Assembly (NCBI GenBank): GCA_934524985.1
Contig: CAKSYT010000003.1
Coordinates: 62,001-126,000 of the forward strand
Source: an uncultured Faecalibacterium sp.
GTDB taxonomy: Bacteria > Bacillota > Clostridia > Oscillospirales > Ruminococcaceae
DNA length: 64,000 nt
Direction of reading: 5' to 3'
Positions 1 to 8,580 of this stretch are shown piece by piece. The notes under the pieces are model-generated. The model was not told the DNA's origin, ran no database searches, and worked only from the letters and a program-made list of their open reading frames with translations. The translations under genes and the position numbers were made by a program. Within the stretch, counting starts at the first letter, position 1. Each line of letters starts with the position of its first letter.

Positions 1-136
1 GGTCGTTCCTCCCGCGCTGGTGCTGGCCGTTCTGGTCTGGACATTTTTGAAAATGGACGATAAGATCACCGCCCTGCAAAAGCGGGTGGACGAGCTGGAA
101 GCCGCACAGAAAAACGCAGAAAAAAACGAGGAATAA
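1..136 (+). CDS. C-terminal end of a small membrane-anchored protein (partial)
   Basis: The reading frame is open from the left edge to a TAA at 134-136. The visible 44 residues hold a hydrophobic segment (about VVPPALVLAVLVWTFL) followed by a charged, heptad-like helix (KITALQKRVDELEAA) and an acidic, lysine-rich tail. This suggests a single-pass membrane protein with a short cytoplasmic coiled coil. A strong terminator follows directly, so this is the last gene of its transcript. The family cannot be named from this fragment. Confidence 0.6.
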   Translation, partial: VVPPALVLAVLVWTFLKMDDKITALQKRVDELEAAQKNAEKNEE

Positions 137-140
137 TAAA

Positions 141-190
141 GCGCCGCCCTTCGCAGAAAAACTTCTCTGTGAAGGGCGGCACTGCTTTTT
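141..190 (+). terminator. Intrinsic terminator
   Basis: A 10-bp perfect stem (143-152 with 171-180, gccgcccttc/gaagggcggc) is followed by a run of T at 185-190. It ends the transcript of the gene at the left edge and lies between it and the convergent kinase gene. Confidence 0.85.
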
Positions 191-218
191 GAACACTTTC
201 ACGTTGGCCTGCCGGTGG

Positions 219-1535
219 TTACAGATTGAGTAGGACGTTCACCCGGAAGATTTGCTCCTCGGTTTCCAGATGCAGACTGCCGTTGTATTTGTGTACTACC
301 GTCTCGGCAGAGACCAACCCGATGCCGGTGCCCTCGTGCTTGGTGGAATGCAGGATGCCCTGCTGCTTTTTCAGCACGCCATCGTAACGGTTCTCCACCA
401 CAAGCCCCAGCATGGCGGGGCTGAGCATCTGCGCCATCACCTGCACCCGGCGCTGCTCCGGCGGCAGCTTCTGGTTGGCGTGCAGGGCGTTTTCCAGCAG
501 ATTGCCCAGAATGGTGCACAGGTCGGCCTCCGGCATGGGCAGCTGCCGGGGCAGTACCAGCTTCCACTCCACAGGGACGCCCTGCTGCCCGGCGGCATGG
601 TCGTAATATCCGGCCAGTGCATCTACGGCGGCGTTGGCGCACAGGGTGGGGCGGTGCTCGCTAAGCTCGCTTTCGTACTGGTGCAGATAGCTTTTCAGCT
701 CCGCAAGCTGCCCGGTCTCGGTCAGTCCGGCGATCACATGCAGATGCTGCCGGAAATCGTGCCGCAGACGGCGGGTGTTGTCCAGATAGGTCTGTAACTC
801 CATATATCGGCGGGATTCCATGGCCAGCAGTTGGTTTTCCCGGTTCAGCCGGGCGTTGCGGGTGAACTCCCGGGCAACGCGGTACATCTCGTACAGCAGC
901 AGAAAGATGCCGAACAGCGAGATGGACACCGCCAGCACTGAGATGATCTTCAGTCGTCCGACCAGCACTACGGCGGGGTCCAGCGGCATACAGTACACCA
1001 GAAAAACGGCGTAGATGGCGGGCAGCGGCCATGCGGACTGCCAGAAGGCTTCGCCGCTGTACTCCCGCAGCAGCCACCGGCTCCACTGCACGGCGGTGAA
1101 CCAGAACAGCACGGTGAGCACCGCTGCCAAGCCCAGCCGCAGCAGCGCCGTGGAGGCAAGGCAGGCAGTCTGTGGGTTGGAGTTCTCGGCCCGGGCGTTG
1201 AGCACCATCGACAGCAGGGAACACACCGCCATCATCACGGCAGAGATGGAAAACAGAAACGCGGTCTGGCTTACGGTCACTTCCGGCGTTACCCGCCAGC
1301 GCAGCAGCCAGAAGGAGACCAGCACGATAACGGGCAGAAAAGTATTGCTGCTCAGCCCGAGCACGGTGCACAGAGCGGCGCACCCGATGCACAGCAGGGT
1401 GATGCACCCGGCGGCGATGCAGGCGGTGCGCTTAGGGGTGCGCAGCTTTTCCCATAGGGATGCCAGACACAGAAACGCGCTGGGATACAGCAGCGCAAAA
1501 TCCAGAAAATAACGGCCGAACAGGGCAAGTTCCAT
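219..1535 (-). CDS. AgrC-like sensor histidine kinase, GHKL family
   Basis: A membrane sensor kinase that should phosphorylate the LytTR regulator encoded just upstream. The N-terminal half has about six hydrophobic segments. A linker helix leads to the dimerisation/phosphoacceptor region RRLRHDFRQHLHVI, with the histidine after RLR. The C-terminal GHKL ATPase has the N box NLLENALHA and the G box GTGIGLVS. About 438 residues, usual for AgrC/ComD-type kinases. The ATG at 1533-1535 has a good site (AGGAAAGGAG) in front; a TTG seven codons earlier has none. The gap to the regulator stop is 17 nt, so the two form an operon. No AgrB/AgrD-like peptide genes are visible, so the signal is unknown. 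Confidence 0.88.
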   Translation of the reverse strand: MELALFGRYFLDFALLYPSAFLCLASLWEKLRTPKRTACIAAGCITLLCIGCAALCTVLGLSSNTFLPVIVLVSFWLLRWRVTPEVTVSQTAFLFSISAVMMAVCSLLSMVLNARAENSNPQTACLASTALLRLGLAAVLTVLFWFTAVQWSRWLLREYSGEAFWQSAWPLPAIYAVFLVYCMPLDPAVVLVGRLKIISVLAVSISLFGIFLLLYEMYRVAREFTRNARLNRENQLLAMESRRYMELQTYLDNTRRLRHDFRQHLHVIAGLTETGQLAELKSYLHQYESELSEHRPTLCANAAVDALAGYYDHAAGQQGVPVEWKLVLPRQLPMPEADLCTILGNLLENALHANQKLPPEQRRVQVMAQMLSPAMLGLVVENRYDGVLKKQQGILHSTKHEGTGIGLVSAETVVHKYNGSLHLETEEQIFRVNVLLNL

Positions 1536-1552
1536 GGCGGCTGCTCCTTTCC

Positions 1553-2275
1553 TCAATGCAGCTCCTGCCGCATGTGGCGGAACTGGTATTGTGTAAAGCG
1601 GGCAAGCAGGGCGGTTTTATCCTTTTGCCGTACCGGCAGGCGTGTGCCGTCCAGGATCTCAATGCAGTCCTCCCCGAACCGCAGCACCTTGTCCATGTTG
1701 ATGATAACGCCCCGGTTGCAGCTCATAAAGTTGTCCTGCGCGGTAAGCTTTTCTTCGATCTGCGCAAAGCTGCACATGGCGCGGTACTCGCCCTCCTCGG
1801 TGGTGATCAGGACGTAGTGGTTCCGGGCAATGGCGTACAGAATCTTGCGCAGCGGCAGCTGGATGCTCTGGCGGGAAATGCGGATCTCCAGCTCCGGCTC
1901 CTTACAGTGCAGCGCCCGCCGCAGCTCGGCGATAAGGTGCTCGAATTTTTCCTCCTGATAGGGCTTGAGCAGGTAATCGAAGGGGTGCACCGGAAAGGCG
2001 TCCCATACATATTCCGGCGAGGAAGTCACGAATACGATCAGCACCTCCGGGTCGGCCTGCCGCAGGCGGCGGGCGGTCTCGATGCCGTTGGTGCCCGTCA
2101 TACAGATATCCAGAAACACCACGGCATACAGGCCGGGCTCTACTGCGGCGCGGAGGAAATCATCTCCGCAGGTAAACCATGTGCACTCGGCTTCGGGCAG
2201 CTGCTGTTGCAGCAGCTCCTCCAGCCGCTGGGCGTCCGGGGCCTGATCCTCTACGATGGCGATTGGCAGTGCCAT
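1553..2275 (-). CDS. LytTR-family response regulator
   Basis: A two-component regulator with a receiver domain (ALPIAIVEDQ start, phosphoacceptor aspartate in VVFLDICM, conserved lysine in DYLLKPY) and a C-terminal LytTR DNA-binding domain (ILYAIARNHYVLI ... FMSCNRGVIINMDKV). Around 240 residues is the normal size. An ATG seven codons upstream (2294-2296) exists, but the extended -10 at 2310-2320 would start transcription near 2303, inside that codon's ribosome binding site. The ATG at 2273-2275, preceded by AGAAAGAGGG, is therefore preferred. The sensor kinase follows in the same operon. Targets cannot be read from the sequence. Confidence 0.88.
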   Translation of the reverse strand: MALPIAIVEDQAPDAQRLEELLQQQLPEAECTWFTCGDDFLRAAVEPGLYAVVFLDICMTGTNGIETARRLRQADPEVLIVFVTSSPEYVWDAFPVHPFDYLLKPYQEEKFEHLIAELRRALHCKEPELEIRISRQSIQLPLRKILYAIARNHYVLITTEEGEYRAMCSFAQIEEKLTAQDNFMSCNRGVIINMDKVLRFGEDCIEILDGTRLPVRQKDKTALLARFTQYQFRHMRQELH

Positions 2276-2309
2276 CCATACACCCTCTTTCTCCATTCAA
2301 TGCACCTTT

Positions 2310-2320
2310 ATTATAGCATA
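2310..2320 (-). promoter_or_regulatory. Extended -10 promoter for the two-component operon
   Basis: On the minus strand the sequence reads TATGCTATAAT, a TG-N-TATAAT extended -10, with a poor -35 at the expected distance. It would give a leader of about 28 nt before the ATG at 2275. Confidence 0.5.
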
Positions 2321-2410
2321 CTGCGCCGGGAAGGGCATCTGCTTTTTTGCACAAAACGCCCCTTTTTGCGCCCTGCGCACCCGCAGCGGGCGACTGCCAA
2401 AAAGTTTTAG

Positions 2411-2438
2411 TTGACAGATACGGCGAATCATGTTATTC
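2411..2438 (+). promoter_or_regulatory. Promoter of the leader before the polyamine operon
   Basis: A perfect TTGACA (2411-2416), a 16-bp spacer and TTATTC (2433-2438). No other convincing promoter is visible before the decarboxylase ATG at 2855, so the operon may be transcribed from here through the leader. Confidence 0.5.
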
Positions 2439-2444
2439 TTTTGT

Positions 2445-2822
2445 TGATTTTGAGAGACACCGCTTTGCAGAGTCTTTTCAAAGCAATTTACTCGGGACCG
2501 CCCAAACGGGGCTAAGGCCATACGGACAGCCGGGTCCACTGCCGACCGGCGGCGCAAGCTGCCATTATTGATTGAGTTTGAAGCTCAAATTTTATAAGTT
2601 GGTTCCTTTACAACCATGAAATTGCGCAGCCTATGCGCAGACTTGTGAAACGGTCAATAAGAGTAGTAAAAGTGTAGTTGCTATATAGACTCTCATCACC
2701 CCGTCTTTTTGGATCGCAAATAACGCGCAGCACCGGCACTTACGGCTGGGTGCTTTATCAGCGCGGAAAAAGCTTTTCCAAGCGCAGGTCTGCACATTTG
2801 TGCAGTGCCTGCGCTTTTTTGT
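2445..2822 (+). ncRNA. Structured 5' leader or independent ncRNA ahead of the polyamine operon
   Basis: About 375 nt without a credible gene. It has a series of short hairpins: GCTTTG/CAAAGC (2463-2483), TTGA...TCAA (2574-2587), GGTT...AACC (2601-2615), TGCGCA...TGCGCA (2623-2640) and GCACC...GGGTGC (about 2730-2753). It ends in a strong terminator 32 nt before the speA-like start. It does not match TPP, T-box, cobalamin, SAM, tmRNA, SRP or 6S consensus features that I could look for. It may be an attenuation leader controlling polyamine synthesis, or a separate small RNA. Confidence 0.4.
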
Positions 2823-2823
2823 T
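2779..2823 (+). terminator. Intrinsic terminator inside the polyamine operon leader
   Basis: The arms aagcgcagg and cctgcgctt enclose a second paired block ctgcac/gtgcag, followed by six T. It lies between the promoter at 2411 and the first gene at 2855, the position expected of an attenuator. Confidence 0.8.
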
Positions 2824-2854
2824 GTGCAAAAAGAGAACAGGGACGGAGGAAAAG

Positions 2855-4321
2855 ATGAACGAGAACAAAGCGCGTTCCCGGCTGGACCAGCGCCGTGCGC
2901 CCATCTACGAGGCGCTGGAGCGGTTCCGGCAGATGCGGGTGGTGCCCTTTGACGTGCCCGGCCACAAGCGGGGCCGCGGCAACCCGGAGCTGACCGCTTT
3001 TCTGGGTCAGCAGTGCGTGGGCGTGGACGTGAACAGTATGAAGCCGCTGGATAACCTCTGCCACCCGGTATCGGTCATCCGGGAAGCTGAGGAGCTGGCC
3101 GCCGATGCCTTTGGCGCGGCACACGCCTTTTTAATGGTAGGCGGCACCACCAGCAGTGTGCAGAGCATGGTACTTACCGCCTGCAAGCGGGGCGATGAGA
3201 TCATTCTGCCCCGCAACGTGCACCGCAGCGTGCTGAACGCACTGGTGCTGTGCGGCGCTGTGCCGGTGTATGTGAACCCGGAGGTGGATAAGCGCTTGGG
3301 CATCTCGCTGGGCATGAAGCGGGAGCAGGTGGCAAAGGCCATCAAGGAGCACCCCAACGCCGTGGCCGTGCTGGTGAATAACCCCACCTACTACGGCATC
3401 TGCTCTGACCTGCGTGCCATCGTAAAAATGGCACACGATGCCGGAATGCTCTGCCTTGCGGACGAAGCCCACGGCACCCACTTCTACTTTGGCGGCGGCC
3501 TGCCGGTTTCTGCCATGGCGGCGGGCGCGGATATGGCCTCGGTGTCCATGCACAAGAGCGGCGGCAGCCTGACCCAGTCCAGCCTGCTGCTCATCGGCCC
3601 CAACGTGCACCCGGGCTATGTGCGCCAGATCATCAACCTGACCCAGACCACCTCCGGCAGCTATCTGCTGATGTCCAGTCTGGATATCTCCCGCCGCAAT
3701 CTGGCGCTGCGGGGACGGCAGGTGTTCCATCAGGTGGCAGACATTGCCGAGTATGCCCGCGAGGAGATCAACGCCGTAGGCGGTTACTACGCTTTTGGCA
3801 AGGAACTGTGCAACGGCGATTCCGTCTTTGACTTCGACACCACCAAGCTCAGCGTCCATACGCTGGATATCGGTCTTGCCGGCATCGAGGTCTACGACAT
3901 CCTGCGCGATGAGTACGATATTCAGATCGAGTTCGGCGATATCGGCAACATCCTTGCTTACCTGTCCATCGGCGACCGCCCACAGGAGGTGGAGCGTCTG
4001 GTCAGTGCACTGGCCGAGATCAAGCGCCGCTACCGCACCGACGGTTCGGGTCTGCTGAGCCAGGAATACATCGACCCCGTGGTGGCTGCCAGCCCGCAGG
4101 AGGCCTTCTACGCCCCCAAAAAGAGCCTGCCCCTGCGGGAGACCGAGGGCATGGTGTGCAGCGAGTTCGTGATGTGCTATCCCCCGGGCATCCCCATCCT
4201 CGCACCCGGCGAGCGCATCACCAAGGAGATCTTGAATTATATCGAGTACGCCAAGGCCAAGGGCTGCAGCATGACCGGCCCGGAGGATCCCGAAATTTTG
4301 CACCTGAATGTTCTGGCATAA
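2855..4321 (+). CDS. speA: Orn/Lys/Arg decarboxylase family, probable arginine decarboxylase
   Basis: A PLP-dependent fold type I decarboxylase of 488 residues, expected to turn arginine into agmatine and CO2 in the cytoplasm. The N-terminal catalytic domain shows FDVPGHKRG (about 32-40), MVGGTTSSVQ (94-103), the cofactor-binding LADEAHGTH (201-209) and the Schiff-base lysine in SMHKSGGS (K234). The C-terminal Orn/Lys/Arg domain includes FVMCYPPGIPILAPGE. Lysine and arginine decarboxylases look alike, but an agmatinase gene two places downstream makes arginine the likely substrate. The ATG at 2855 follows GGAGGA at 2845; the frame is open further upstream but runs through the terminator. First gene of the polyamine operon. 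Confidence 0.88.
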   Translation: MNENKARSRLDQRRAPIYEALERFRQMRVVPFDVPGHKRGRGNPELTAFLGQQCVGVDVNSMKPLDNLCHPVSVIREAEELAADAFGAAHAFLMVGGTTSSVQSMVLTACKRGDEIILPRNVHRSVLNALVLCGAVPVYVNPEVDKRLGISLGMKREQVAKAIKEHPNAVAVLVNNPTYYGICSDLRAIVKMAHDAGMLCLADEAHGTHFYFGGGLPVSAMAAGADMASVSMHKSGGSLTQSSLLLIGPNVHPGYVRQIINLTQTTSGSYLLMSSLDISRRNLALRGRQVFHQVADIAEYAREEINAVGGYYAFGKELCNGDSVFDFDTTKLSVHTLDIGLAGIEVYDILRDEYDIQIEFGDIGNILAYLSIGDRPQEVERLVSALAEIKRRYRTDGSGLLSQEYIDPVVAASPQEAFYAPKKSLPLRETEGMVCSEFVMCYPPGIPILAPGERITKEILNYIEYAKAKGCSMTGPEDPEILHLNVLA

Positions 4322-4333
4322 GGAGGGAAAGAG

Positions 4334-5191
4334 ATGGAATTTTGGTTTTCAGAGTTTCACACCCCGGATGTGAAGCACAGCATCCGTGTGAATAAGCAGC
4401 TCTACTCCAAGCAGAGCGATTACCAGCGCATTGATATCTTTGAGACCCCGGAGTTCGGCCGGGTGCTCACGCTGGACGGCAACGTGATGCTGACCGAGCG
4501 CGACGAGTTCATCTACGATGAAATGATCGTCCATGTGCCCATGGCGGTGCACAAGGAAGCCAAGGATATTCTGGTCATCGGTGCCGGAGACGGCGGCGTG
4601 GTGCGGGAGCTGACCCGCTACGACCGCGTGGAGCGCATCGACCTTGTGGAGATGGACCCGCAGGTGGTGGAAGCCTGCCGCGCCTACCTGCCCGGCAATG
4701 CCTGCCGTATGGATGACCGCCGGGTGCATATCTACTTTGAGAACGCCCTGAAGTATATCCGCCGCTGCGAGGAGGAGTACGACCTTATCATCGTGGACTC
4801 CTCCGACCCCTTCGGCCCCTCCGAGGGTCTGTTCACCCGCGAGTTCTACGGCAGCTGCTTCAACGCCCTGAAAGAGGATGGTATCATGGTCAACCAGCAG
4901 GGCAGCCCCTTCTACGCCGAGGACGCCAGCGCCATGCAGCGCAGCCATAAGCGCATTGCGTCCACCTTCCCCATCAGCCGGGTGTATCAGGCACACATCC
5001 CCACCTTTGCGGCGGGGTACTGGCTGTTCGGCTTTGCAAGCAAAAAGTATCATCCTATCGATGATCTGGACGCAGAGTCGTGGAAGGCGCTGAATATGCG
5101 CACCCGCTACTACACCACAAAACTGCATATCGGAGCATTCTACCTGCCGGCTTTTCTGGAGGAGATGCTGCGGGAAGTGGAGGAACACTGA
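4334..5191 (+). CDS. speE: Spermidine synthase (polyamine aminopropyltransferase)
   Basis: 285 residues, close to the family length. It transfers an aminopropyl group from decarboxylated S-adenosylmethionine to putrescine or a related amine. The sequence shows a beta-strand N-terminal domain, the nucleotide-binding GAGDGG (83-88), the catalytic acidic motif IVDSSDPFGP (153-162) and the C-terminal YYTTKLHIGAFYLP. Strong AAGGAGG lies 8 nt before the ATG. No S-adenosylmethionine decarboxylase (speD) is in this operon or window, so the aminopropyl donor must come from elsewhere, or the enzyme works in another reaction. The stop overlaps the next start (TGATG). Confidence 0.92.
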   Translation: MEFWFSEFHTPDVKHSIRVNKQLYSKQSDYQRIDIFETPEFGRVLTLDGNVMLTERDEFIYDEMIVHVPMAVHKEAKDILVIGAGDGGVVRELTRYDRVERIDLVEMDPQVVEACRAYLPGNACRMDDRRVHIYFENALKYIRRCEEEYDLIIVDSSDPFGPSEGLFTREFYGSCFNALKEDGIMVNQQGSPFYAEDASAMQRSHKRIASTFPISRVYQAHIPTFAAGYWLFGFASKKYHPIDDLDAESWKALNMRTRYYTTKLHIGAFYLPAFLEEMLREVEEH

Positions 5192-6066
5192 TGCATCCCA
5201 ACGTTGAGAACTTTATCGGCTGCGACAGCAGCTACCGCGCCGCCAGCATCGTGCTGTACGGTGCGCCTTACGATTCCACCACCAGCTACCGCCCCGGGGC
5301 CCGGTTCGGCCCGGCGGCCATCCGGCACGAGAGCTATGGTCTGGAGACTTACAGCCCCTACCAGAACGCCGATTTGACCGATTTTGATGTGTTCGACAGC
5401 GGAGACTTGGAGCTGTGCTTCGGCTCCAGCGAGCTGGCACTGGCCGATATCGAGGCCCGTGCAGAGGAGATCTTGAAGGACGGCAAGTTCCCGCTGCTGC
5501 TGGGCGGCGAGCATCTGGTCACGCTGGGCGCAGTGCGCGCTGCGGTGAAAAAATACCCCGACCTGCACATCGTCCACTTTGACGCCCACGCCGACCTGCG
5601 GGACGACTATCTGGGCGCAAAGCTGAGCCACGCCTGTGTGCTGCGCCGCTGCCACGAGCTGGTAGGGGACGGCCGCATCCATCAGTTCTGCATCCGCAGC
5701 GGAGACCGGGCAGAGTTCGAATTTGCTGCCCAGCACACCGAGATGCACAAGTTCGATTTTACCGGCCTTGCCGAGCTGACCGCACAGCTGTGCGAGAGCA
5801 AGGTGCCGGTGTACCTGACCATCGATCTGGACTGCCTTGACCCCTCCTGCTTCCCGGGTACCGGTACCCCGGAGGCTGGCGGCGTAAGCTTTTTGCAGCT
5901 GCTGGATGCCATCCGCACCGTGACCAAGGCCAATATCATCGGCGCAGACCTGAACGAGCTGGCACCCACGCTGGACACCACCGGCGTTTCCACCGCAACC
6001 GCCTGCAAGGTGCTGCGCGAGACCCTGATCGCGCTGGACAAGGGCTGGCCGGGCTTTCAGGTATAA
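5191..6066 (+). CDS. speB: Agmatinase (ureohydrolase family)
   Basis: Expected to hydrolyse agmatine to putrescine and urea with a binuclear manganese centre. All metal-binding motifs are present: GGEH (105-108), DAHADLRDDY (131-140) and DLDCLDPS followed by GTGTPEAGG (212-231). It is 291 residues, the typical size. The ATG overlaps the speE stop by one base, implying translational coupling; the frame is open for longer upstream but that part lies inside speE. An alternative substrate, N1-aminopropylagmatine, is possible given the neighbours and cannot be excluded from sequence. Confidence 0.9.
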   Translation: MHPNVENFIGCDSSYRAASIVLYGAPYDSTTSYRPGARFGPAAIRHESYGLETYSPYQNADLTDFDVFDSGDLELCFGSSELALADIEARAEEILKDGKFPLLLGGEHLVTLGAVRAAVKKYPDLHIVHFDAHADLRDDYLGAKLSHACVLRRCHELVGDGRIHQFCIRSGDRAEFEFAAQHTEMHKFDFTGLAELTAQLCESKVPVYLTIDLDCLDPSCFPGTGTPEAGGVSFLQLLDAIRTVTKANIIGADLNELAPTLDTTGVSTATACKVLRETLIALDKGWPGFQV

Positions 6067-6105
6067 ATACGAACCTACTATTTTACAGATAAAGGAGTAA
6101 CCGAC

Positions 6106-7365
6106 ATGAGCAAAGTTCTGATCATCGGCTGCGGCGGCGTGGCCTCCGTTGCCATCCATAAGTGCTGCCAGGTGCCCGAGGTGTTCACCGAGATCTGCAT
6201 CGCCAGCCGTACCAAGGCAAAGTGCGATAAGCTGGCTGCCGAGCTGGCTCCCACCACTGCCACCAAGATCACCACCGCACAGGTGGATGCAGACAAGGTG
6301 GAAGAGGTCATCGCCCTCATCAAGGCTTACCAGCCCGACCTCGTGATGAACATCGCCCTGCCTTATCAGGATCTGACCATCATGGACGCCTGCCTTGCCT
6401 GCGGCGTCAACTACATGGACACCGCTAACTACGAGCCCGAGAACACCGATGACCCGGAGTGGCGCGCCATCTACGAGAAGCGCTGCAAGGAAGCAGGCTT
6501 CTCTGCCTACTTTGATTACAGCTGGCAGTGGGCCTACGCCAAAAAGTTCGAGGACGCCGGTCTGACCGCCCTGCTGGGCAGCGGCTTCGACCCGGGCGTG
6601 ACCCAGGCTTACTGCGCCTACGCCAAAAAGCACGAGTTCGATACCATTGACACTATCGACATTCTGGACTGCAACGGCGGCGACCACGGCTACGCCTTTG
6701 CCACCAACTTCAACCCCGAGATCAACCTGCGCGAGGTGTCCGCACCCGGCAGCTACTGGGAGAACGGTCACTGGGTGGAGATCCCGGCCATGAGCATCAA
6801 GCGGGAGTACAACTTCGATCAGGTGGGCGACAAGGATATGTACCTGCTGCACCACGAGGAGATCGAGTCTCTGGCAAAGAACATCCCGGAGGCAAAGCGC
6901 ATCCGCTTCTTCATGACCTTTGGTCAGAGCTATCTGGATCATATGCGCTGTCTGGAGGACGTGGGCATGCTGTCCACCACCCCCGTCAACTTCAACGGAC
7001 AGGAGATCGTGCCTATCCAGTTCCTCAAGGCGCTGCTGCCGGACCCCGCCAGCCTTGGCCCCCGCACTAAGGGCAAGACCAACATCGGCTGCATCTTTAC
7101 CGGCAAAAAGGACGGCAAGGATAAGACCTACTATATCTACAACGTCTGCGACCATCAGGAGTGCTACAAGGAAGTGGGCTCTCAGGCCATCAGCTACACC
7201 ACCGGCGTACCCGCTATGTGCGGCGCCCTGATGCTGCTCACCGGCAAGTGGACCACCAAGGGTGTGCACACCGTAGAGGAGTTTGATCCCGATCCGTATC
7301 TGGATGCACTGGACAAGTACGGCCTGCCCCGCTCCGAGAGCCACAGCCCGGCTCTGGTGGACTGA
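6106..7365 (+). CDS. Carboxynorspermidine/carboxyspermidine dehydrogenase (saccharopine dehydrogenase family)
   Basis: A 419-residue NADPH-dependent enzyme that condenses L-aspartate beta-semialdehyde with putrescine (or diaminopropane) and reduces the Schiff base to carboxyspermidine. A Rossmann motif VLIIGCGGVASV opens the protein; FDYSWQWAYAKKFEDAG and ALLGSGFDPGVTQAY are typical of this branch. AAAGGAG precedes the ATG. The next gene is the matching decarboxylase and overlaps it by one base, which supports this function over lysine metabolism. Substrate choice between putrescine, diaminopropane and agmatine cannot be fixed from sequence, but agmatinase in the same operon favours putrescine. 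Confidence 0.87.
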   Translation: MSKVLIIGCGGVASVAIHKCCQVPEVFTEICIASRTKAKCDKLAAELAPTTATKITTAQVDADKVEEVIALIKAYQPDLVMNIALPYQDLTIMDACLACGVNYMDTANYEPENTDDPEWRAIYEKRCKEAGFSAYFDYSWQWAYAKKFEDAGLTALLGSGFDPGVTQAYCAYAKKHEFDTIDTIDILDCNGGDHGYAFATNFNPEINLREVSAPGSYWENGHWVEIPAMSIKREYNFDQVGDKDMYLLHHEEIESLAKNIPEAKRIRFFMTFGQSYLDHMRCLEDVGMLSTTPVNFNGQEIVPIQFLKALLPDPASLGPRTKGKTNIGCIFTGKKDGKDKTYYIYNVCDHQECYKEVGSQAISYTTGVPAMCGALMLLTGKWTTKGVHTVEEFDPDPYLDALDKYGLPRSESHSPALVD

Positions 7366-8576
7366 TGCGGGTGCGCGACAGCCGCCCGCCCTTTGCGGGG
7401 CTGGCAAACCTGTCCGAGGCGCAGCTGCACCGCCTGCCCACCCCCTGCTATCTGCTGGACGAAGCCCAGCTGCGCCGCAACGGCGAGATTTTGCTGGGGG
7501 TGCAGCAGCGCACCGGCTGCCGCATCCTGTTGGCGCAGAAGGCTTTTTCCAACTTCAACGTCTACCCGGTGCTGGCACCCTATCTGGCAGGTACCGAGGC
7601 CAGCGGCCTGTACGAGAGTCGCTTGGGCAGGGAAGAGCTGCCGGAGAAGGAGAACCATGTGTTCTGCGCCGCCTACCGGGCAGACGAGTTTGCCCAGTTG
7701 CTGCAATACGCTGACCATATCGTGTTCAACTCGCCCAGCCAGCTGGCAAAGTTCGGCCCTGCGGCAAAGGCGGCGGGCAAAAGCATCGGCCTGCGCATCA
7801 ACCCGGAGTGCTCCACGCAGGAGGGTCACGAAATTTATGACCCCTGCGCCCCCGGCAGCCGTCTGGGCACCACCCGCGCTCAGTGGGATGCCGCCGTGGC
7901 AGAACACCCGGAGCTGCCCGCCCTGCTGGACGGTCTGCACTTCCATACCCTGTGTGAGCAGGACGCGGACGCACTGGCGGTAACGCTGGCCGCAGTGGAG
8001 GAAAAGTTTGCAGACCTGCTGCCCAAGATGCAGTGGCTCAACTTCGGCGGGGGACACCACATCACCCGCCCGGGCTACGCCCTTGCTACGCTGGAACGCT
8101 GCATCCTCTCGGTGCGGCAGAAGTACGGCGTGCAGGTGTATCTGGAGCCCGGCGAGGCTTGGGCGCTGAATGCAGGCTATCTGGTCACTACCGTGCTGGA
8201 CACCCTGCGCAACGGGGATACCAGCCTTGCCATTCTGGATATGTCCGCAGCCTGCCACACCCCGGATGTCATCGAGATGCCCTACCGCCCGCCGCTGCTG
8301 GACGCCGGTGAGGCAGGGGAGAAGGCGCACACCGTCCGCTTGGGCGGCCCCACCTGCCTTGCGGGGGATATCATCGGGGATTACAGCTTTGATGCCCCTC
8401 TCACCGAGGGCGATAAACTTGTTTTTGGCGATATGGCCATCTACACCACCTGCAAGAACAACACCTTCAACGGGATGCCCCTGCCGCCCATCTGGCTGCT
8501 GGGCGCAGACGGCAATTGCCGGGAGCTGGTGCATTTCGGCTATCAGGACTTCAAAATGCGCTTGGGTGCACAGTAA
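7365..8576 (+). CDS. nspC: Carboxynorspermidine/carboxyspermidine decarboxylase
   Basis: A PLP-dependent fold type III (alanine racemase-like barrel) decarboxylase of 403 residues that removes CO2 from carboxyspermidine to give spermidine. The N-terminal PTPCYLLDEAQL is followed by the cofactor lysine in LLAQKAFSNFN (K59). LHFHTLCEQ, the glycine-rich NFGGGHHIT and the cysteine-containing GGPTCLAGDIIGDY belong to the PLP site and dimer-contributed active site. Its ATG overlaps the dehydrogenase stop (TGATG). It ends the operon, with a strong terminator 5 nt after the stop. Confidence 0.9.
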   Translation: MRVRDSRPPFAGLANLSEAQLHRLPTPCYLLDEAQLRRNGEILLGVQQRTGCRILLAQKAFSNFNVYPVLAPYLAGTEASGLYESRLGREELPEKENHVFCAAYRADEFAQLLQYADHIVFNSPSQLAKFGPAAKAAGKSIGLRINPECSTQEGHEIYDPCAPGSRLGTTRAQWDAAVAEHPELPALLDGLHFHTLCEQDADALAVTLAAVEEKFADLLPKMQWLNFGGGHHITRPGYALATLERCILSVRQKYGVQVYLEPGEAWALNAGYLVTTVLDTLRNGDTSLAILDMSAACHTPDVIEMPYRPPLLDAGEAGEKAHTVRLGGPTCLAGDIIGDYSFDAPLTEGDKLVFGDMAIYTTCKNNTFNGMPLPPIWLLGADGNCRELVHFGYQDFKMRLGAQ

Positions 8577-8580
8577 AATA

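Noticed and set aside
2490..2565. A weak resemblance to a cobalamin riboswitch (ccgggtccactgccgaccggcgg)
   Set aside because: The core blocks of the aptamer are missing and the genes downstream have no cobalamin link.
5140..7407. A 755-codon open frame on the minus strand across the polyamine genes
   Set aside because: It mirrors strongly supported plus-strand genes with conserved motifs; long antisense frames are expected in such GC-rich DNA.
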